A DNA stretch of 64,000 nt from Roseibaca calidilacus (GCF_001517585.1 NZ_FBYC01000001.1:62001-126000); one strand, 5' to 3'. Shown: positions 41,613 through 50,948, counted from the first letter of the stretch. Notes: generated by a model not told the origin, from the letters alone. Numbers and translations are program-made.

Positions 41613-42838
41613 AACCCTTCCTCCCGGCTCATGAATTTGAAGAAGAACACGGAGAAGGACAAAAGGCACAGGAAGATGACCACAGCCACCGCCGCACCCG
41701 CGCCGATATTCGACACGGCAAAAGCCTGTTCATACACATTCACCGTCAGGGTGCGCGTGCCGGCATTGCCGCCCGTCAACAGGAAAATGTCGTCGAACTT
41801 GTTGAAGGTCCAGATAAAGCGCAGCAGGAACAACACGCTTAGAATGCCCAGAAGCTGCGGCATCGACAGATACCAGAATTTCTGGAAGGGCGATGCACCG
41901 TCCATATCGGCGGCTTCATACATGTCGCTGTCGATGGCCTGCATCCGGGCAAGGATGAACAGGAAGGACAGCGGAAAGTAACGCCAGATTTCGAACACCG
42001 TGACCATGATAAGCGCCAGCGGGCGCTCGCCAAAAAAGTTGATCGCTTGGTCGGTCACGCCCATTTGCACCAACAGCGCATTGGCAGAACCGGAAAACGG
42101 GTCGAACAGGATAAGCCACGAAAACGCGACCGCGATGATGGGGGCGACATAGGGGAACAGGTAAAGCCCCCGCAATATGCCCTGCCCGCGAAACGACTTG
42201 TTCAGCAATAGCGCCGCGAACAGGCCCACACCCAAGGCCCCCACGGTGCCAAAGACCGTGTAGAACATGGTTACACCGAACACGCCCCAGAATTCTTCGC
42301 CGTCAAAGATGCGCGCGAAATTGTCCAGCGTGAAGGTCGTATTGGTCAGGATGCTGTCGGATTGACCGGTCACACGGGGTAGGCTGGCCTCGGCTAGGTC
42401 TTCGGTCAGGTCGGCATCCTCTGCGGCCAGCGGAATGATGATGCGTTCGTTATACCCGCCTTCGATCGTGCCGATATCGCAGGTCAGTTCCTGCCCGGTC
42501 AGTGCGCAGGGCGCGGGCAGATCACCGCGCAGGGTTACGCCCTCGGGAAATGTGTCGGACAGGGTAACGCCCGTGACCGGAGTTTCTTGGCTGGAATTGC
42601 GCAACCGGTATTCAACGCGCAGATCGTCGCCCGCGCCGCGCACGCTTTCGCGCAAGATGGGCGCAGGGGGGCGCAGATCGGCTAACCCGATGGGCTTGAA
42701 ACTGATCCAAAAGATCGCAAGCAGGGGCAGCAGCACGACCAGCGCGACACTTATCAGCGTCGGCGCAAGCAGGCCCCAGGCAAGCCGGGCCTCGCGCCGG
42801 GCAAGCGGCGTAGTACCGTTGGGGGGAACGGCTGACAT
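41609..42838 (-). CDS. carbohydrate ABC permease (MalF-like) with a periplasmic DUF11-like domain
   Basis: This 409-residue permease has a first membrane helix at ~20-48, then a periplasmic insertion, then the MalF core with EAA loop SDMYEAADMDGASPFQKFWYLSMPQLL. The insertion (residues ~62-142) contains RVEYRLRNSSQETPVTGVTL, SDTFPEGVTL and CALTGQELTCDIGTIEGGYN. That is the pattern of DUF11 beta-sandwich repeats with a cysteine pair (C111, C120). MalF of E. coli also has a periplasmic insertion (P2) that contacts the binding protein, but of different sequence. It follows the binding-protein gene. Confidence 0.88.
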   Translation of the reverse strand: MSAVPPNGTTPLARREARLAWGLLAPTLISVALVVLLPLLAIFWISFKPIGLADLRPPAPILRESVRGAGDDLRVEYRLRNSSQETPVTGVTLSDTFPEGVTLRGDLPAPCALTGQELTCDIGTIEGGYNERIIIPLAAEDADLTEDLAEASLPRVTGQSDSILTNTTFTLDNFARIFDGEEFWGVFGVTMFYTVFGTVGALGVGLFAALLLNKSFRGQGILRGLYLFPYVAPIIAVAFSWLILFDPFSGSANALLVQMGVTDQAINFFGERPLALIMVTVFEIWRYFPLSFLFILARMQAIDSDMYEAADMDGASPFQKFWYLSMPQLLGILSVLFLLRFIWTFNKFDDIFLLTGGNAGTRTLTVNVYEQAFAVSNIGAGAAVAVVIFLCLLSFSVFFFKFMSREEGL

Positions 42839-42892
42839 CGGACAACTCCTGTCAGGGATGGGGCCGCCGCTAGGATGGCGGCCCCGGCAAGG

Positions 42893-44239
42893 TTACTCGA
42901 TCGCGGAGAGTTCCGCGTTCATCGCCGCGACAGCGCCTGCCGCGTCAATGCGCCCGTCGATATACTGGCGCACAATGCGGTTGATGGCTTGGCTGTTGAT
43001 CATCTTCGACGCCAGCGCAAGCTGGCCTTCAGCTACGCCCCAACGCTGCGCAACTTCCAGCCCGCCGACAATCTCGTCAATCATGGCCGGATCATACAGT
43101 TCGCCCAAGGGCGCTTTGCGGTCAACGCCGACGGGCAGGGTCGCCCAAAGATCCTTGAACTTGCTGGGTTCTTCCGCCGTGCCCGCACGCACCGGGAACT
43201 TGCCCTCGGGGGCAATGGACAGCGTCTGGCCATAGCCCTCATCCATAGAGAACTTGATGAAATCCATCGCGGCATCGGTGTCGGCATCTGTCGTGATCCC
43301 GAAATACCGCACATCGCCCCAAGCGGCCCCATCGGGGTTGGATGGGCCAGAGAAATTGGTCACGATACCGGTCAGGCTGGCCAGTTCCGGCGATGTCGGG
43401 TCATCATTGATGGTGGGCGGCGCGCTGTCACGCAGGCCAGCCAGTTCGTCCAACACAAAGGGCGACCAGATAATCATCGCCGCATTGCCACTAAAATACA
43501 GCGTGCGCGATTGGTCCCAATACAGATCGCCGGGGGGCGAGGCTTCGGCAATCGCCTTGTAGAAGTCCAGCACTTCGATGGTTTTGGCCTCGTCCAGCGG
43601 CTGGAACCCATCTGGCCCCACGGGCGAAACGCCATTGGCCAAGAATACATGTTCCAGAACTTGGCTCATGAAGTTTTCATCTACCTTGGTGGCGGCGACG
43701 AAGCCATACATTTCCGGCGGGTTGTGCAGCGCGTCTATCGCGGCCAGCACATTGGCATAGCTGGTCGGCGCGTCCAGCCCGGCGGCATCGAACAGGTCTT
43801 TGCGATACAGGATCATCTGCGTCCAGCCATCGACCGGGACAGACGCAGTGTTGCCTTCATAGGCGGCCATGGCTATCGCACCGGGCGCGAAAGTGTCGGC
43901 GCCCAGATCTTCGACCACTTCGGTCGCGGCGTCGGTGTCCAGAATACCGGCTTCGGCCCATGGCAGCGCATATTGCAAGGTGTGATAGATCACATCGGGC
44001 AGATCACCGGCAGCGAAAGCGGCGGTTGCGCGTGTGCCCAAGTCGCTTTCGGTAACCGGGATCACCTCTACCGATACGCCGGTCATGTCCTTGAATTGCG
44101 CGGCCATCTCTTCTTGCTTGGCTAGGCGCTCTGGCTGTTCTTCGGTTGTCCAGAAGCGGATCGTGTCTGCCGATGCCGCCAGCGCAGACAGGCTCAGCGC
44201 CAGCGCCGTTCCTGTCATCAGCTTGGAAATACGTGTCAT
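42893..44239 (-). CDS. extracellular solute-binding protein, family 1 (MalE-like)
   Basis: This 448-residue periplasmic protein starts with a signal peptide (MTRISKLMTGTALALSLSAL, cleaved near ASA). It has family-1 features such as DTIRFWTTEEQPERLAKQEEM, DLPDVIYHTLQYALPWAEAG and VPVDGWTQMILYRKDLFDAAG. It captures the substrate for the MalFG-like permease. It lies 33 bases after the LacI gene and heads the transport genes. Acidic composition of the mature protein fits a saline periplasm. Confidence 0.92.
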   Translation of the reverse strand: MTRISKLMTGTALALSLSALAASADTIRFWTTEEQPERLAKQEEMAAQFKDMTGVSVEVIPVTESDLGTRATAAFAAGDLPDVIYHTLQYALPWAEAGILDTDAATEVVEDLGADTFAPGAIAMAAYEGNTASVPVDGWTQMILYRKDLFDAAGLDAPTSYANVLAAIDALHNPPEMYGFVAATKVDENFMSQVLEHVFLANGVSPVGPDGFQPLDEAKTIEVLDFYKAIAEASPPGDLYWDQSRTLYFSGNAAMIIWSPFVLDELAGLRDSAPPTINDDPTSPELASLTGIVTNFSGPSNPDGAAWGDVRYFGITTDADTDAAMDFIKFSMDEGYGQTLSIAPEGKFPVRAGTAEEPSKFKDLWATLPVGVDRKAPLGELYDPAMIDEIVGGLEVAQRWGVAEGQLALASKMINSQAINRIVRQYIDGRIDAAGAVAAMNAELSAIE

Positions 44240-44272
44240 TCTCTCTCTCCCTTGGTGCAGTTGGTTGATGGA

Positions 44273-45337
44273 CTACGCCGCACCCGGCGCAACCCCGTGT
44301 GACCCGCGCGACTGAAACGCCGCGCGGCCCAATTCTCGCAAATCCTCTGGCGCAGCCCCGCGGCAGCGCCGTATCAGCAGGTTGGCAAGCCGTGCCCCCG
44401 CGGCGCGCGTATCGACCCGGTAGGTCGACAGCGGCGGGTCCAGCAGCGTGGTTTCCGGAATGCCGTCATAGGAAATGACCGACAGGTCGGTGCCAATGCG
44501 AAGCCCCCTGTGGCGCGCAGCATCATAGACACCCAGCGCCGCCGCATCGACAGAACAGACAATCGCGCTGGGCGGATTGGGCAAGTCCAGCAGGCTCGCG
44601 GCAGAGGCCGCGCCCGCAATCCGCGCCATTGCAGGCCGGGCAATCAGTTGCGGGTCATGTTCCAACCCGTTTCGCGCCAATCCGGCCATGAAACCGTCAT
44701 GGCGCAGCTTGGCATAGGTATAGCCCTCTGCCCCCGGCACAAAGCCGATGCGCTGGTGCCCCAGCCCTGCCAGCAATGTTACCGCGTCCTCGATGGATTT
44801 TTCGCTTTCAATGTCGAACCATGCGCAACCTTGCGTGTCAGCGGTCCGGCCATACAGAACGAACGGCACATTGCGCGCGCGCAGAAACTCTATGCGCGGG
44901 TCGGTCAGCTTGGTGCGCGGCAGGATGAAACCATCGGCCTTTTTCTCTGCGGTCAGGCGGTCCAGCAATTCCAGCGTCTGGTTGTCGCTGCTGGCGGTCG
45001 CGACCGTCAGCGTCCAATCCTCGGCAGAGGCAGCTTCCGACAACCCTGCCAGAAACTCTGCCACGAAGGGACGGTGCGCATCATGTTCATTGACCTGCAA
45101 CACCAGCCCCAGCGACCGCACGCGCCCTGTGCGAATGGCCTGCGCATGGCTGAGCGGGCGGTAGCCCAGTTTCTCGGCGGCCTTGCGCACGCGCATCCGG
45201 GTGCGGTCGGAAATATCGGGATGGTCGTTCAACGCCCGGCTCACCGTGCCCTTGGTCAACCCAAGCTGTGCGGCTAGGTCGACAAGCCGCACCCGTTTGG
45301 GCTGCCCAGATCGCGGCGTATCTCCGCAAATTTGCAT
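44273..45337 (-). CDS. LacI-family transcriptional regulator
   Basis: This 354-residue regulator has an N-terminal LacI helix-turn-helix (RLVDLAAQLGLTKGTVSRALNDHPDISDRTR, residues ~17-47), a hinge helix and a periplasmic-binding-like sugar domain. It is the first gene of the operon that continues into the binding protein, so it is probably autoregulated. The start at 45337 follows GGGAGGA; an in-frame extension upstream overlaps the operator. Loss of binding upon sensing the imported glycoside or its product would induce the operon. Confidence 0.9.
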   Translation of the reverse strand: MQICGDTPRSGQPKRVRLVDLAAQLGLTKGTVSRALNDHPDISDRTRMRVRKAAEKLGYRPLSHAQAIRTGRVRSLGLVLQVNEHDAHRPFVAEFLAGLSEAASAEDWTLTVATASSDNQTLELLDRLTAEKKADGFILPRTKLTDPRIEFLRARNVPFVLYGRTADTQGCAWFDIESEKSIEDAVTLLAGLGHQRIGFVPGAEGYTYAKLRHDGFMAGLARNGLEHDPQLIARPAMARIAGAASAASLLDLPNPPSAIVCSVDAAALGVYDAARHRGLRIGTDLSVISYDGIPETTLLDPPLSTYRVDTRAAGARLANLLIRRCRGAAPEDLRELGRAAFQSRGSHGVAPGAA

Positions 45338-45370
45338 GTGATTCGTCCTCCCAATTCTGAAATTCGGCTC

Positions 45371-45400
45371 CGAAACCGGTTTCGGCAACCGCTTTCGCCG
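45371..45400. promoter_or_regulatory. LacI-type operator pair
   Basis: A perfect palindrome CGAAACCGGTTTCG (45371-45384) is centred 40 bases upstream of the lacI-like gene. It is followed directly by a weaker copy, read as GGCGAAAGCGGTTGCC on the minus strand (45384-45399). The central CG with flanking AAAC/GTTT is typical of LacI/GalR-family sites. The adjacent gene is a LacI-family regulator. Confidence 0.78.
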
Positions 45401-45797
45401 AATTTCTTCACTCGGGGCGGATGGCAGGGCTTATGACCGCAGTTGGACTTCGGGCATCTGCACTTATCGTTTGCATAGCTGTGGGGCGCAGAATGGACAG
45501 TCTAGCAATGCTTGGCGCGATTGCAGGCGGAGGGTGATTTTGAAAAGCACCCCCTGCAATCCCCGTAAACACGCGACGCGGTTTTTTTATTCTACGCCCC
45601 GCGTGCCAACACGGGCCATCCCTTTTGGTCCGGGGAAAAATTTACGCCGTGTGCGCGGATTGCCCACGCGCGATTGCCGCCATACGGAAGGCTTGCACGC
45701 AGGTCTTACAGCGCGTTTGGGCATGGGTGGGCCGGGGGCATTGCGGGCAGCCAACCGCCACTAAGCATGACATGTTGCAAAAGCGCGGGCGCGTTTG
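45401..45797. other. ~400-base gap without a recognised gene
   Basis: This lies between the lacI-like promoter and the 3' end of the citryl-CoA lyase gene. Open frames here have no ribosome-binding site and arginine-rich, low-complexity translations. A GCGG followed by seven T (about 45579-45589) might end a transcript, but the stem is weak. I see no RNA gene. Confidence 0.4.
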
Positions 45798-46577
45798 TCA
45801 GTCCGGATCATAGGTCCAGCGATAGGTTGGTGGGGTTGGTCCTTTGTTGCGCCCACCTTGTTCGATCTGCTCCCACGCATGGGCCAGAATCCCGACGCTG
45901 CGTGACAATCCGAAAAAGCCCCGCGCCAAAGGCGGCGGGCAGCCAAGTTCGGCATAGATTACCGCCGTCGCCCCGTCGATATTCATCGGCACGGGTTTGC
46001 CGCGCTCGGTGGCCAGATGCTCCTCTATTGCGCGGGCTATGCGGGCGACGGCGCCACTGACCACACCTTGGCTGGCCGCCTCATCCACCAGCGCCAGCAG
46101 GCGGGGCGCGCGTGGGTCAACAGGTTTGTGAAAGCGGTGGCCGAAGCCCGGCAGATAGCGGCCATGGGTGGCGCGCCATGTGTCGAGTGTTGCGGCCAGG
46201 CTATCTGGCCCTGCGTCCAGCGCGCGCTGATACAGCGCGACCGCCTGTTCACCCGCGCCGCCATGCACATCGCCCAGCATGTTCAACCCTGTGGCCATGG
46301 CCGATTGCAGCCCCACGCCGCAGGTCGCGGCCATGCGCGCGGCGGCGATGGAGGGGGCTTGCGGGCCATGGTCCACCGCGGCGACAAGCGCGGCCTCGAA
46401 CAGTTTTGCATGCGGTCCGTCAATCTGTTCGCCCATGACCATCAGCCAGATCATCTGCGCAAAACCCATAGTGCCGATCAGGTCTTGCACCGGCTGGCCG
46501 CGCAGATGAATGCGCCCCGGTTCCATGTCGATGATCTTCGTGCGCCACCAATCGGAAACGTCCTTGTTGTCTGTCAT
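45798..46577 (-). CDS. citryl-CoA lyase-type short citrate synthase homologue
   Basis: This 259-residue protein is a short member of the citrate synthase superfamily. The catalytic triad seems present: H105 in GDVHGGAGE, H147 in GFGHRFHKPVDPRAPRLL and D201 in PMNIDGATAVIYAELG. Full-length citrate synthase has ~430 residues. The short form corresponds to citryl-CoA lyase, which cleaves citryl-CoA to acetyl-CoA and oxaloacetate. It overlaps the CaiB-type CoA-transferase gene (ATGA), which would supply citryl-CoA. Both are in the Tct transporter operon. Another 3-hydroxy-acyl-CoA is possible as substrate. Confidence 0.78.
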   Translation of the reverse strand: MTDNKDVSDWWRTKIIDMEPGRIHLRGQPVQDLIGTMGFAQMIWLMVMGEQIDGPHAKLFEAALVAAVDHGPQAPSIAAARMAATCGVGLQSAMATGLNMLGDVHGGAGEQAVALYQRALDAGPDSLAATLDTWRATHGRYLPGFGHRFHKPVDPRAPRLLALVDEAASQGVVSGAVARIARAIEEHLATERGKPVPMNIDGATAVIYAELGCPPPLARGFFGLSRSVGILAHAWEQIEQGGRNKGPTPPTYRWTYDPD

Positions 46578-47770
46578 GTCACGCCCTCTGCCCGAAAGGT
46601 TGCGATGTCTTGCGCGCTATAGCCCAAGTCGCGCAAGATCGCGTCGCTATCTGCGCCGAGGGCAGGGGGCGGTGTTGCAACTGCCGGGCGCACGCCATTT
46701 ATCAAAGCGCCGATGCGCAACACGTCAATCGCGCGGCCTACGCCGGGCGTGTTGTCGAACCGCGCCAGCAGATCGCGCGTTGTAATCTGCGGATGGGACA
46801 GAATATCTGGCACGGACATAACTGCGCCCGCAGGCACGCCGATGGCGTTCAGCGCATCGGCCCAGTCGCTGGCCGGGCGGGTGGTCAGCACGGTTTCCAG
46901 TTCGGCGCGCAGGCGCAGGCGGTTGCGCTTGCGGTCTTCGCGCGTGGCAAAATCCGGGTGCTCCAGCAGGTCGGCCCGGCCCAAGTGTTGGGCCAGCGCC
47001 TGCCATTGTTCGTCCTTGTTGGCGGCTATGTTCAACAATCCATCGGCGCATTGAAAGGCACCCGACGGGGCAGATGTTGGGTTTTCATTGCCCTGCCGCT
47101 CTGGCGTGATCCCGCCGATCAGGTGGTTCGACACGACCCAGCCCATAGTGGCCAGCACCGCATCGACCATGGGAATGTCGATGAAAGCGCCGCGCGGGTT
47201 GGCGTTTAGCGCGGCGCAAATGGTCATGGCGGCGGTCAGCCCGCCCACGGTATCGGCAAGCGGATAACCCACGCGGGTTGGGGTGCCGTCCGCCGCGCCC
47301 GTCACCGACATGACGCCCGATGCGCCTTGTACGATCTGGTCATAGGCGGGGCGCGTCGCCCATGGCCCGGTTTGGCCAAAGCCCGAGATCGCGCAATAGA
47401 TCAGGTTCGGGTTCTCTGCCTTGAGCGCGTCAAACCCCAGCCCCAGCCGGTCCATCACGCCGGGGCGAAAATTCTCGACCAGCACATCGGCGCGGCGCAC
47501 CAACCGACGCAACGCTTCTTTGCCGCGAGGGTCTTTCAGGTTTAACGTCAGCGAGCGTTTGCCCGCATTCTGCGCCAGAAAGCTGATGCCCATTCCCTGC
47601 GCCGAAAGCGCAGGGTCCGCGCCAAGGTTGCGGGCCAGATCACCCCGGCCCACGGTTTCTACCTTGATGACATCGGCCCCCAGATGGGCCAGTTGGTGAC
47701 AGGCAAACGGTCCGGCCAGCACATTCGTCAGGTCCAGAACCGTGATGCCGGCCAGCGGGTCAGTCGCCAT
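46574..47770 (-). CDS. CaiB/BaiF-type (class III) CoA-transferase
   Basis: This 398-residue protein has family III motifs: ITVLDLTNVLAGPFACHQLAHLGADVIKVE near the start, QNAGKRSLTLNLKDPRGKEAL and the strand VLVENFRPGVMDRLGLGFDALK. The catalytic Asp is expected in RPAYDQIVQGASG. It transfers CoA to an organic acid. It overlaps tctA by 11 bases upstream and the citryl-CoA lyase by four bases downstream, so the acid imported by TctCBA is probably its acceptor. Confidence 0.87.
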   Translation of the reverse strand: MATDPLAGITVLDLTNVLAGPFACHQLAHLGADVIKVETVGRGDLARNLGADPALSAQGMGISFLAQNAGKRSLTLNLKDPRGKEALRRLVRRADVLVENFRPGVMDRLGLGFDALKAENPNLIYCAISGFGQTGPWATRPAYDQIVQGASGVMSVTGAADGTPTRVGYPLADTVGGLTAAMTICAALNANPRGAFIDIPMVDAVLATMGWVVSNHLIGGITPERQGNENPTSAPSGAFQCADGLLNIAANKDEQWQALAQHLGRADLLEHPDFATREDRKRNRLRLRAELETVLTTRPASDWADALNAIGVPAGAVMSVPDILSHPQITTRDLLARFDNTPGVGRAIDVLRIGALINGVRPAVATPPPALGADSDAILRDLGYSAQDIATFRAEGVT

Positions 47771-49274
47771 CGGCCACGCCCTCGGCGCGTTTGCGGGCTA
47801 TATAGCCCCGGTAGCTGGGCAACAACACCAGGAGCAGCGCCAGCACCAGCAGACCCAGCGTCAGCGGCCGCTCTAGGATGAACCCGAAACCCTTATACAG
47901 CTGCATAGCGCGGGCAAAGTTGTCTTCCAGCATGGTGCCAAGGATGAACCCGATCAGCAGCGGTGCCAGTGGGAAATCGGCAAAGCGCAGGATGGTGGCG
48001 ACCACGCCAAAGCCCACCAAGATCAGCAGTTCCGTGGAATTGTTCTGACCCAGATAGCTGCCCATCAGGGTGAAGAACAAGATGAACGGAATCAAGAAGG
48101 TGCGCGGAATGGTCAGGATCTTGGCGATATAGGGGATCAACGGCAGGTTCAGGATTAGCAGAACCAGATTGCCGATATACATTGAGATGATGACCGCCCA
48201 GAACACGTCAGGCGTATCGGTCATCAGCCGTGGCCCCGGTGTGACATTCAACGCCAGCAGCGCGCCCAGCAGAATGGCGGTGGTGCCAGAGCCGGGAATG
48301 CCCAGCGTCAGCAGCGGCACAAAAGACCCGGTGCACGCCGCGTTATTGGCGGTTTCCGGCGCCGCCAGCCCTTTCAGAGACCCTTTGCCAAATTCAGCCT
48401 GTTCTTCCTTGGTGGCCAAGTTGCGTTCGACCGCGTAGCCCAGAAAGCTGGCGATGGTCGCCCCCGCTCCGGGCAGAACGCCGATGAAAAAGCCCTGCAA
48501 GGATTGCCGCCCGATCACGGGGGCAATGATTTTGGCTTCGGCGCGGTTGATGCGCAGGTTGTCGATCTTGCCGCCGTCGCCGCTTGCGGCGCGGGCGGGG
48601 TTCATGACCAGAAACAAGGCTTCGGGCAGCGCGAACATGGCCATGGCCAAGGTGATGAAGGAAAAGCCCGATTGCAGGTCCATCATCCCAAAGGTGAAGC
48701 GCGGCATGTTCGACAGCGCGCCTTCGCCCACGGTCCCAAGGATCAGGCCCAGAATGGTCATCATCAGCGCCTTGGCGACCTGTCCGGTGCCCGCGAAGGC
48801 GGCGATGGCCGACAGGCCCACCACCATCAGCGCGAAATATTCTGCCGAGTGGAACAACAGCGCCACGGATGACAGCGCAGGCGCGAACACCATCAGCAGG
48901 ATCGCGCCAATGGTGCCGCCCGCGAAACTGGCGATGGCGGCAATGGTCAACGCTTTGCCCGCTTGGCCCTTGCGCGCCATCGGGTAGCCGTCAAAGCTGG
49001 TGGCGACTGTGCCTGCCACGCCGGGAGCGTTCAGCAAGATGGAACTGGTCGAGCCCCCGAAAATAGCGCCGTAATAGACGCCCGACAACAAGATCAGCGC
49101 CGCGGTTGGATCGCCGATGCCGATGGCCACGGGGATCATGATGGCGATGATGGACATGGGCCCCAGACCCGGCAACATGCCGATCAGGGTGCCGATCAGG
49201 CAGCCCAGAACCACCATCAACAGGTTGAACGGGGAAATCGCGGCGGTCAGGCCGATAAGCAAACCTTCAAGCAT
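47760..49274 (-). CDS. tctA: tripartite tricarboxylate transporter, large membrane subunit
   Basis: This 504-residue protein has about twelve membrane segments and typical TctA sequence: GLLIGLTAAISPFNLLMVVLG, the GMLPGLGPMSIIAIMIPV motif, YYGAIFGGSTSSILLNAPG and its later counterpart FFIGVLPGAGATIASFLGYA. It is the transport channel for citrate-like acids, working with TctB and the periplasmic TctC. It is followed immediately by the CoA-transferase gene. Confidence 0.93.
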   Translation of the reverse strand: MLEGLLIGLTAAISPFNLLMVVLGCLIGTLIGMLPGLGPMSIIAIMIPVAIGIGDPTAALILLSGVYYGAIFGGSTSSILLNAPGVAGTVATSFDGYPMARKGQAGKALTIAAIASFAGGTIGAILLMVFAPALSSVALLFHSAEYFALMVVGLSAIAAFAGTGQVAKALMMTILGLILGTVGEGALSNMPRFTFGMMDLQSGFSFITLAMAMFALPEALFLVMNPARAASGDGGKIDNLRINRAEAKIIAPVIGRQSLQGFFIGVLPGAGATIASFLGYAVERNLATKEEQAEFGKGSLKGLAAPETANNAACTGSFVPLLTLGIPGSGTTAILLGALLALNVTPGPRLMTDTPDVFWAVIISMYIGNLVLLILNLPLIPYIAKILTIPRTFLIPFILFFTLMGSYLGQNNSTELLILVGFGVVATILRFADFPLAPLLIGFILGTMLEDNFARAMQLYKGFGFILERPLTLGLLVLALLLVLLPSYRGYIARKRAEGVADGD

Positions 49275-49286
49275 CTTAGCGTCCCC

Positions 49287-49775
49287 TTACATGAACATGG
49301 CAGGCCAAGGGCGCAGGAATATCCCCAACACCTCTTGCACCAGATACCAGATGGACCCCACGGCAATGCCCGCGACCGGCAGCAGGATGTGAAAGCGCCG
49401 CTCGCCCAGCAGCAGCGACCCGATGACCAGAAAACCAACAGTCGCGCCCACAAAGCCCACGGGCCGCAGCATCAGGGCATAAGCAACCATTAGCGCCAGC
49501 AGAGCAATGGCCTGCCAGATGTGGTAATCGCCCAAACGTGTCAGGTCGATTGCGCCGTCTTTGGCAGGTTGCGGGCCACCGGGTTTCGGGCTGAACAGCA
49601 CGATCAGCCCCACGATCAGGCCCAAGACGGTCAAGATCTTTGGGAAGGTCGACGGCCAGATCGGATTGCGCCGCAAAATGGGCGGAAGCGTATCGTCCAT
49701 GGTGAAGAATGCCGCGTAGCCATACACGCATACAAGCGCGATAAAGGCCAGCGCGATCCAGCGATCGAGCGCCAT
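49287..49775 (-). CDS. tctB: tripartite tricarboxylate transporter, small membrane subunit
   Basis: This 162-residue protein has four membrane helices (MALDRWIALAFIALVCVYGY at the start and VGFVGATVGFLVIGSLLLGERR later), as expected for TctB. The start at 49775 has AAAGGGGG eight bases before it; a longer in-frame start lacks one. It lies between tctC and tctA in the standard C-B-A order. Confidence 0.88.
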   Translation of the reverse strand: MALDRWIALAFIALVCVYGYAAFFTMDDTLPPILRRNPIWPSTFPKILTVLGLIVGLIVLFSPKPGGPQPAKDGAIDLTRLGDYHIWQAIALLALMVAYALMLRPVGFVGATVGFLVIGSLLLGERRFHILLPVAGIAVGSIWYLVQEVLGIFLRPWPAMFM

Positions 49776-49859
49776 CGGGTTTCCCCCTTTGTCGATGTTC
49801 TGAATGGGATGCGGCTGGCCCAGCACAAGGGCAGGCCAGCCGCGTGGTGGGCTAACAGA

Positions 49860-50846
49860 TCAGAGGAAGCCCAGATCGCGCATCAGGTCGCCCAGTTGCT
49901 TTTCCTGCGTTTCAAGGAAGGCGGTGAAATCGTCGCCGGGCCGGTAGATATTGACCAGACCCATGCGCGCGCGCACGGCTTCCCATTCGGGGGTTTCCAT
50001 CATCGTGGCCAGCATGTCCTGGTAGGCGGTCAGTTGTTCCTCAGGCAGGCCGGGGGCGGCGAAGAAACCGCGCCAGTTCACGAATTCCGCTTCGATGCCT
50101 TGCTCGGCAAAGGTGGGGGCTGCGTCATAGGCGGGCACGCGCTCTGGCGCGGTCACGCCCAGAATGCGCACTTCGCCCTGCTCGGCCAGCGCAATCGCTT
50201 CCGAGAACCCGGTGGATAGCGCATCAATCTCGCCCGACAGAAGGCCCGCCATGGCCTCGCCGCCCGCGTCATAGCCGATATAGTTGAAGGCGGTCGGGTC
50301 TTCGCCCGCGCCCTGCATCACGATGGCGGCGACCAGATGGTCCATCCCGCCGGGAACCGACCCGCCGCCAATGGCGAAATCCATCGGTGCTTCGCGGTAG
50401 CTGGCCAGCGCGTCTTCCATGCTTTGCAGCGGGCTGTCCGCGGTCACGACAAGGGCCGCATAATCGCCCACGGTGCCGGCCACCATGGTCAGGTCGCGGA
50501 AGCTCTGCGAAATCTCGCCCGTCAGCGCGCGGATCACGATGGGGGTCGAATTGACCATCAGCGTGCCGTGGCTGGACTCGGCATTCTCGATCAGGTTGGC
50601 AATGGCCACACCACCGCCGCCGCCCGACAGGTTCTCAAAGGTTGCATTGTCGACCAGCCCGGAATTGACCAGCGCCTCGCCCGTGCCGCGCGCGGTGCCG
50701 TCCCAGCCGCCACCAGCGCCGCCGGGGATCAGGAAATGCACGGCATCCATCATCTGCTCGGCTTGTGCCTGAACAGCGCCGCCCAGTGCCACGGTTGCGG
50801 TTGCCGCTGCGATGACCGCGCGACGGGTCCACCCAAAGGTGTTCAT
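49860..50846 (-). CDS. tctC: tripartite tricarboxylate transporter periplasmic binding protein
   Basis: This 328-residue protein begins with a twin-arginine-like signal peptide (MNTFGWTRRAVIAAATATVA, cleavage after AQA). It shows TctC-type ligand-site regions: FLIPGGAGGGWDGTARGTGEAL, FENLSGGGGGVAIANL and NYIGYDAGGEAMAGLLSGEID. It binds an organic di- or tricarboxylate in the periplasm. GGGAGGAA precedes the start. It is divergent from the response-regulator gene at 50949, so the two-component system probably controls this operon. Confidence 0.9.
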   Translation of the reverse strand: MNTFGWTRRAVIAAATATVALGGAVQAQAEQMMDAVHFLIPGGAGGGWDGTARGTGEALVNSGLVDNATFENLSGGGGGVAIANLIENAESSHGTLMVNSTPIVIRALTGEISQSFRDLTMVAGTVGDYAALVVTADSPLQSMEDALASYREAPMDFAIGGGSVPGGMDHLVAAIVMQGAGEDPTAFNYIGYDAGGEAMAGLLSGEIDALSTGFSEAIALAEQGEVRILGVTAPERVPAYDAAPTFAEQGIEAEFVNWRGFFAAPGLPEEQLTAYQDMLATMMETPEWEAVRARMGLVNIYRPGDDFTAFLETQEKQLGDLMRDLGFL

Positions 50847-50948
50847 TGGTATTCCTCCCATTTGACAGGCGGTCCTCTGCCGCCCATGGTTATGTGAAGA
50901 ACATAGAAAGCTGACAGAAGCCTGACACGGGCGCAAAAGGGACAACGC

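Noticed and set aside
45471-45764. 97-codon plus-strand frame upstream of the LacI promoter
   Set aside because: No ribosome-binding site, arginine-rich composition, no family features.
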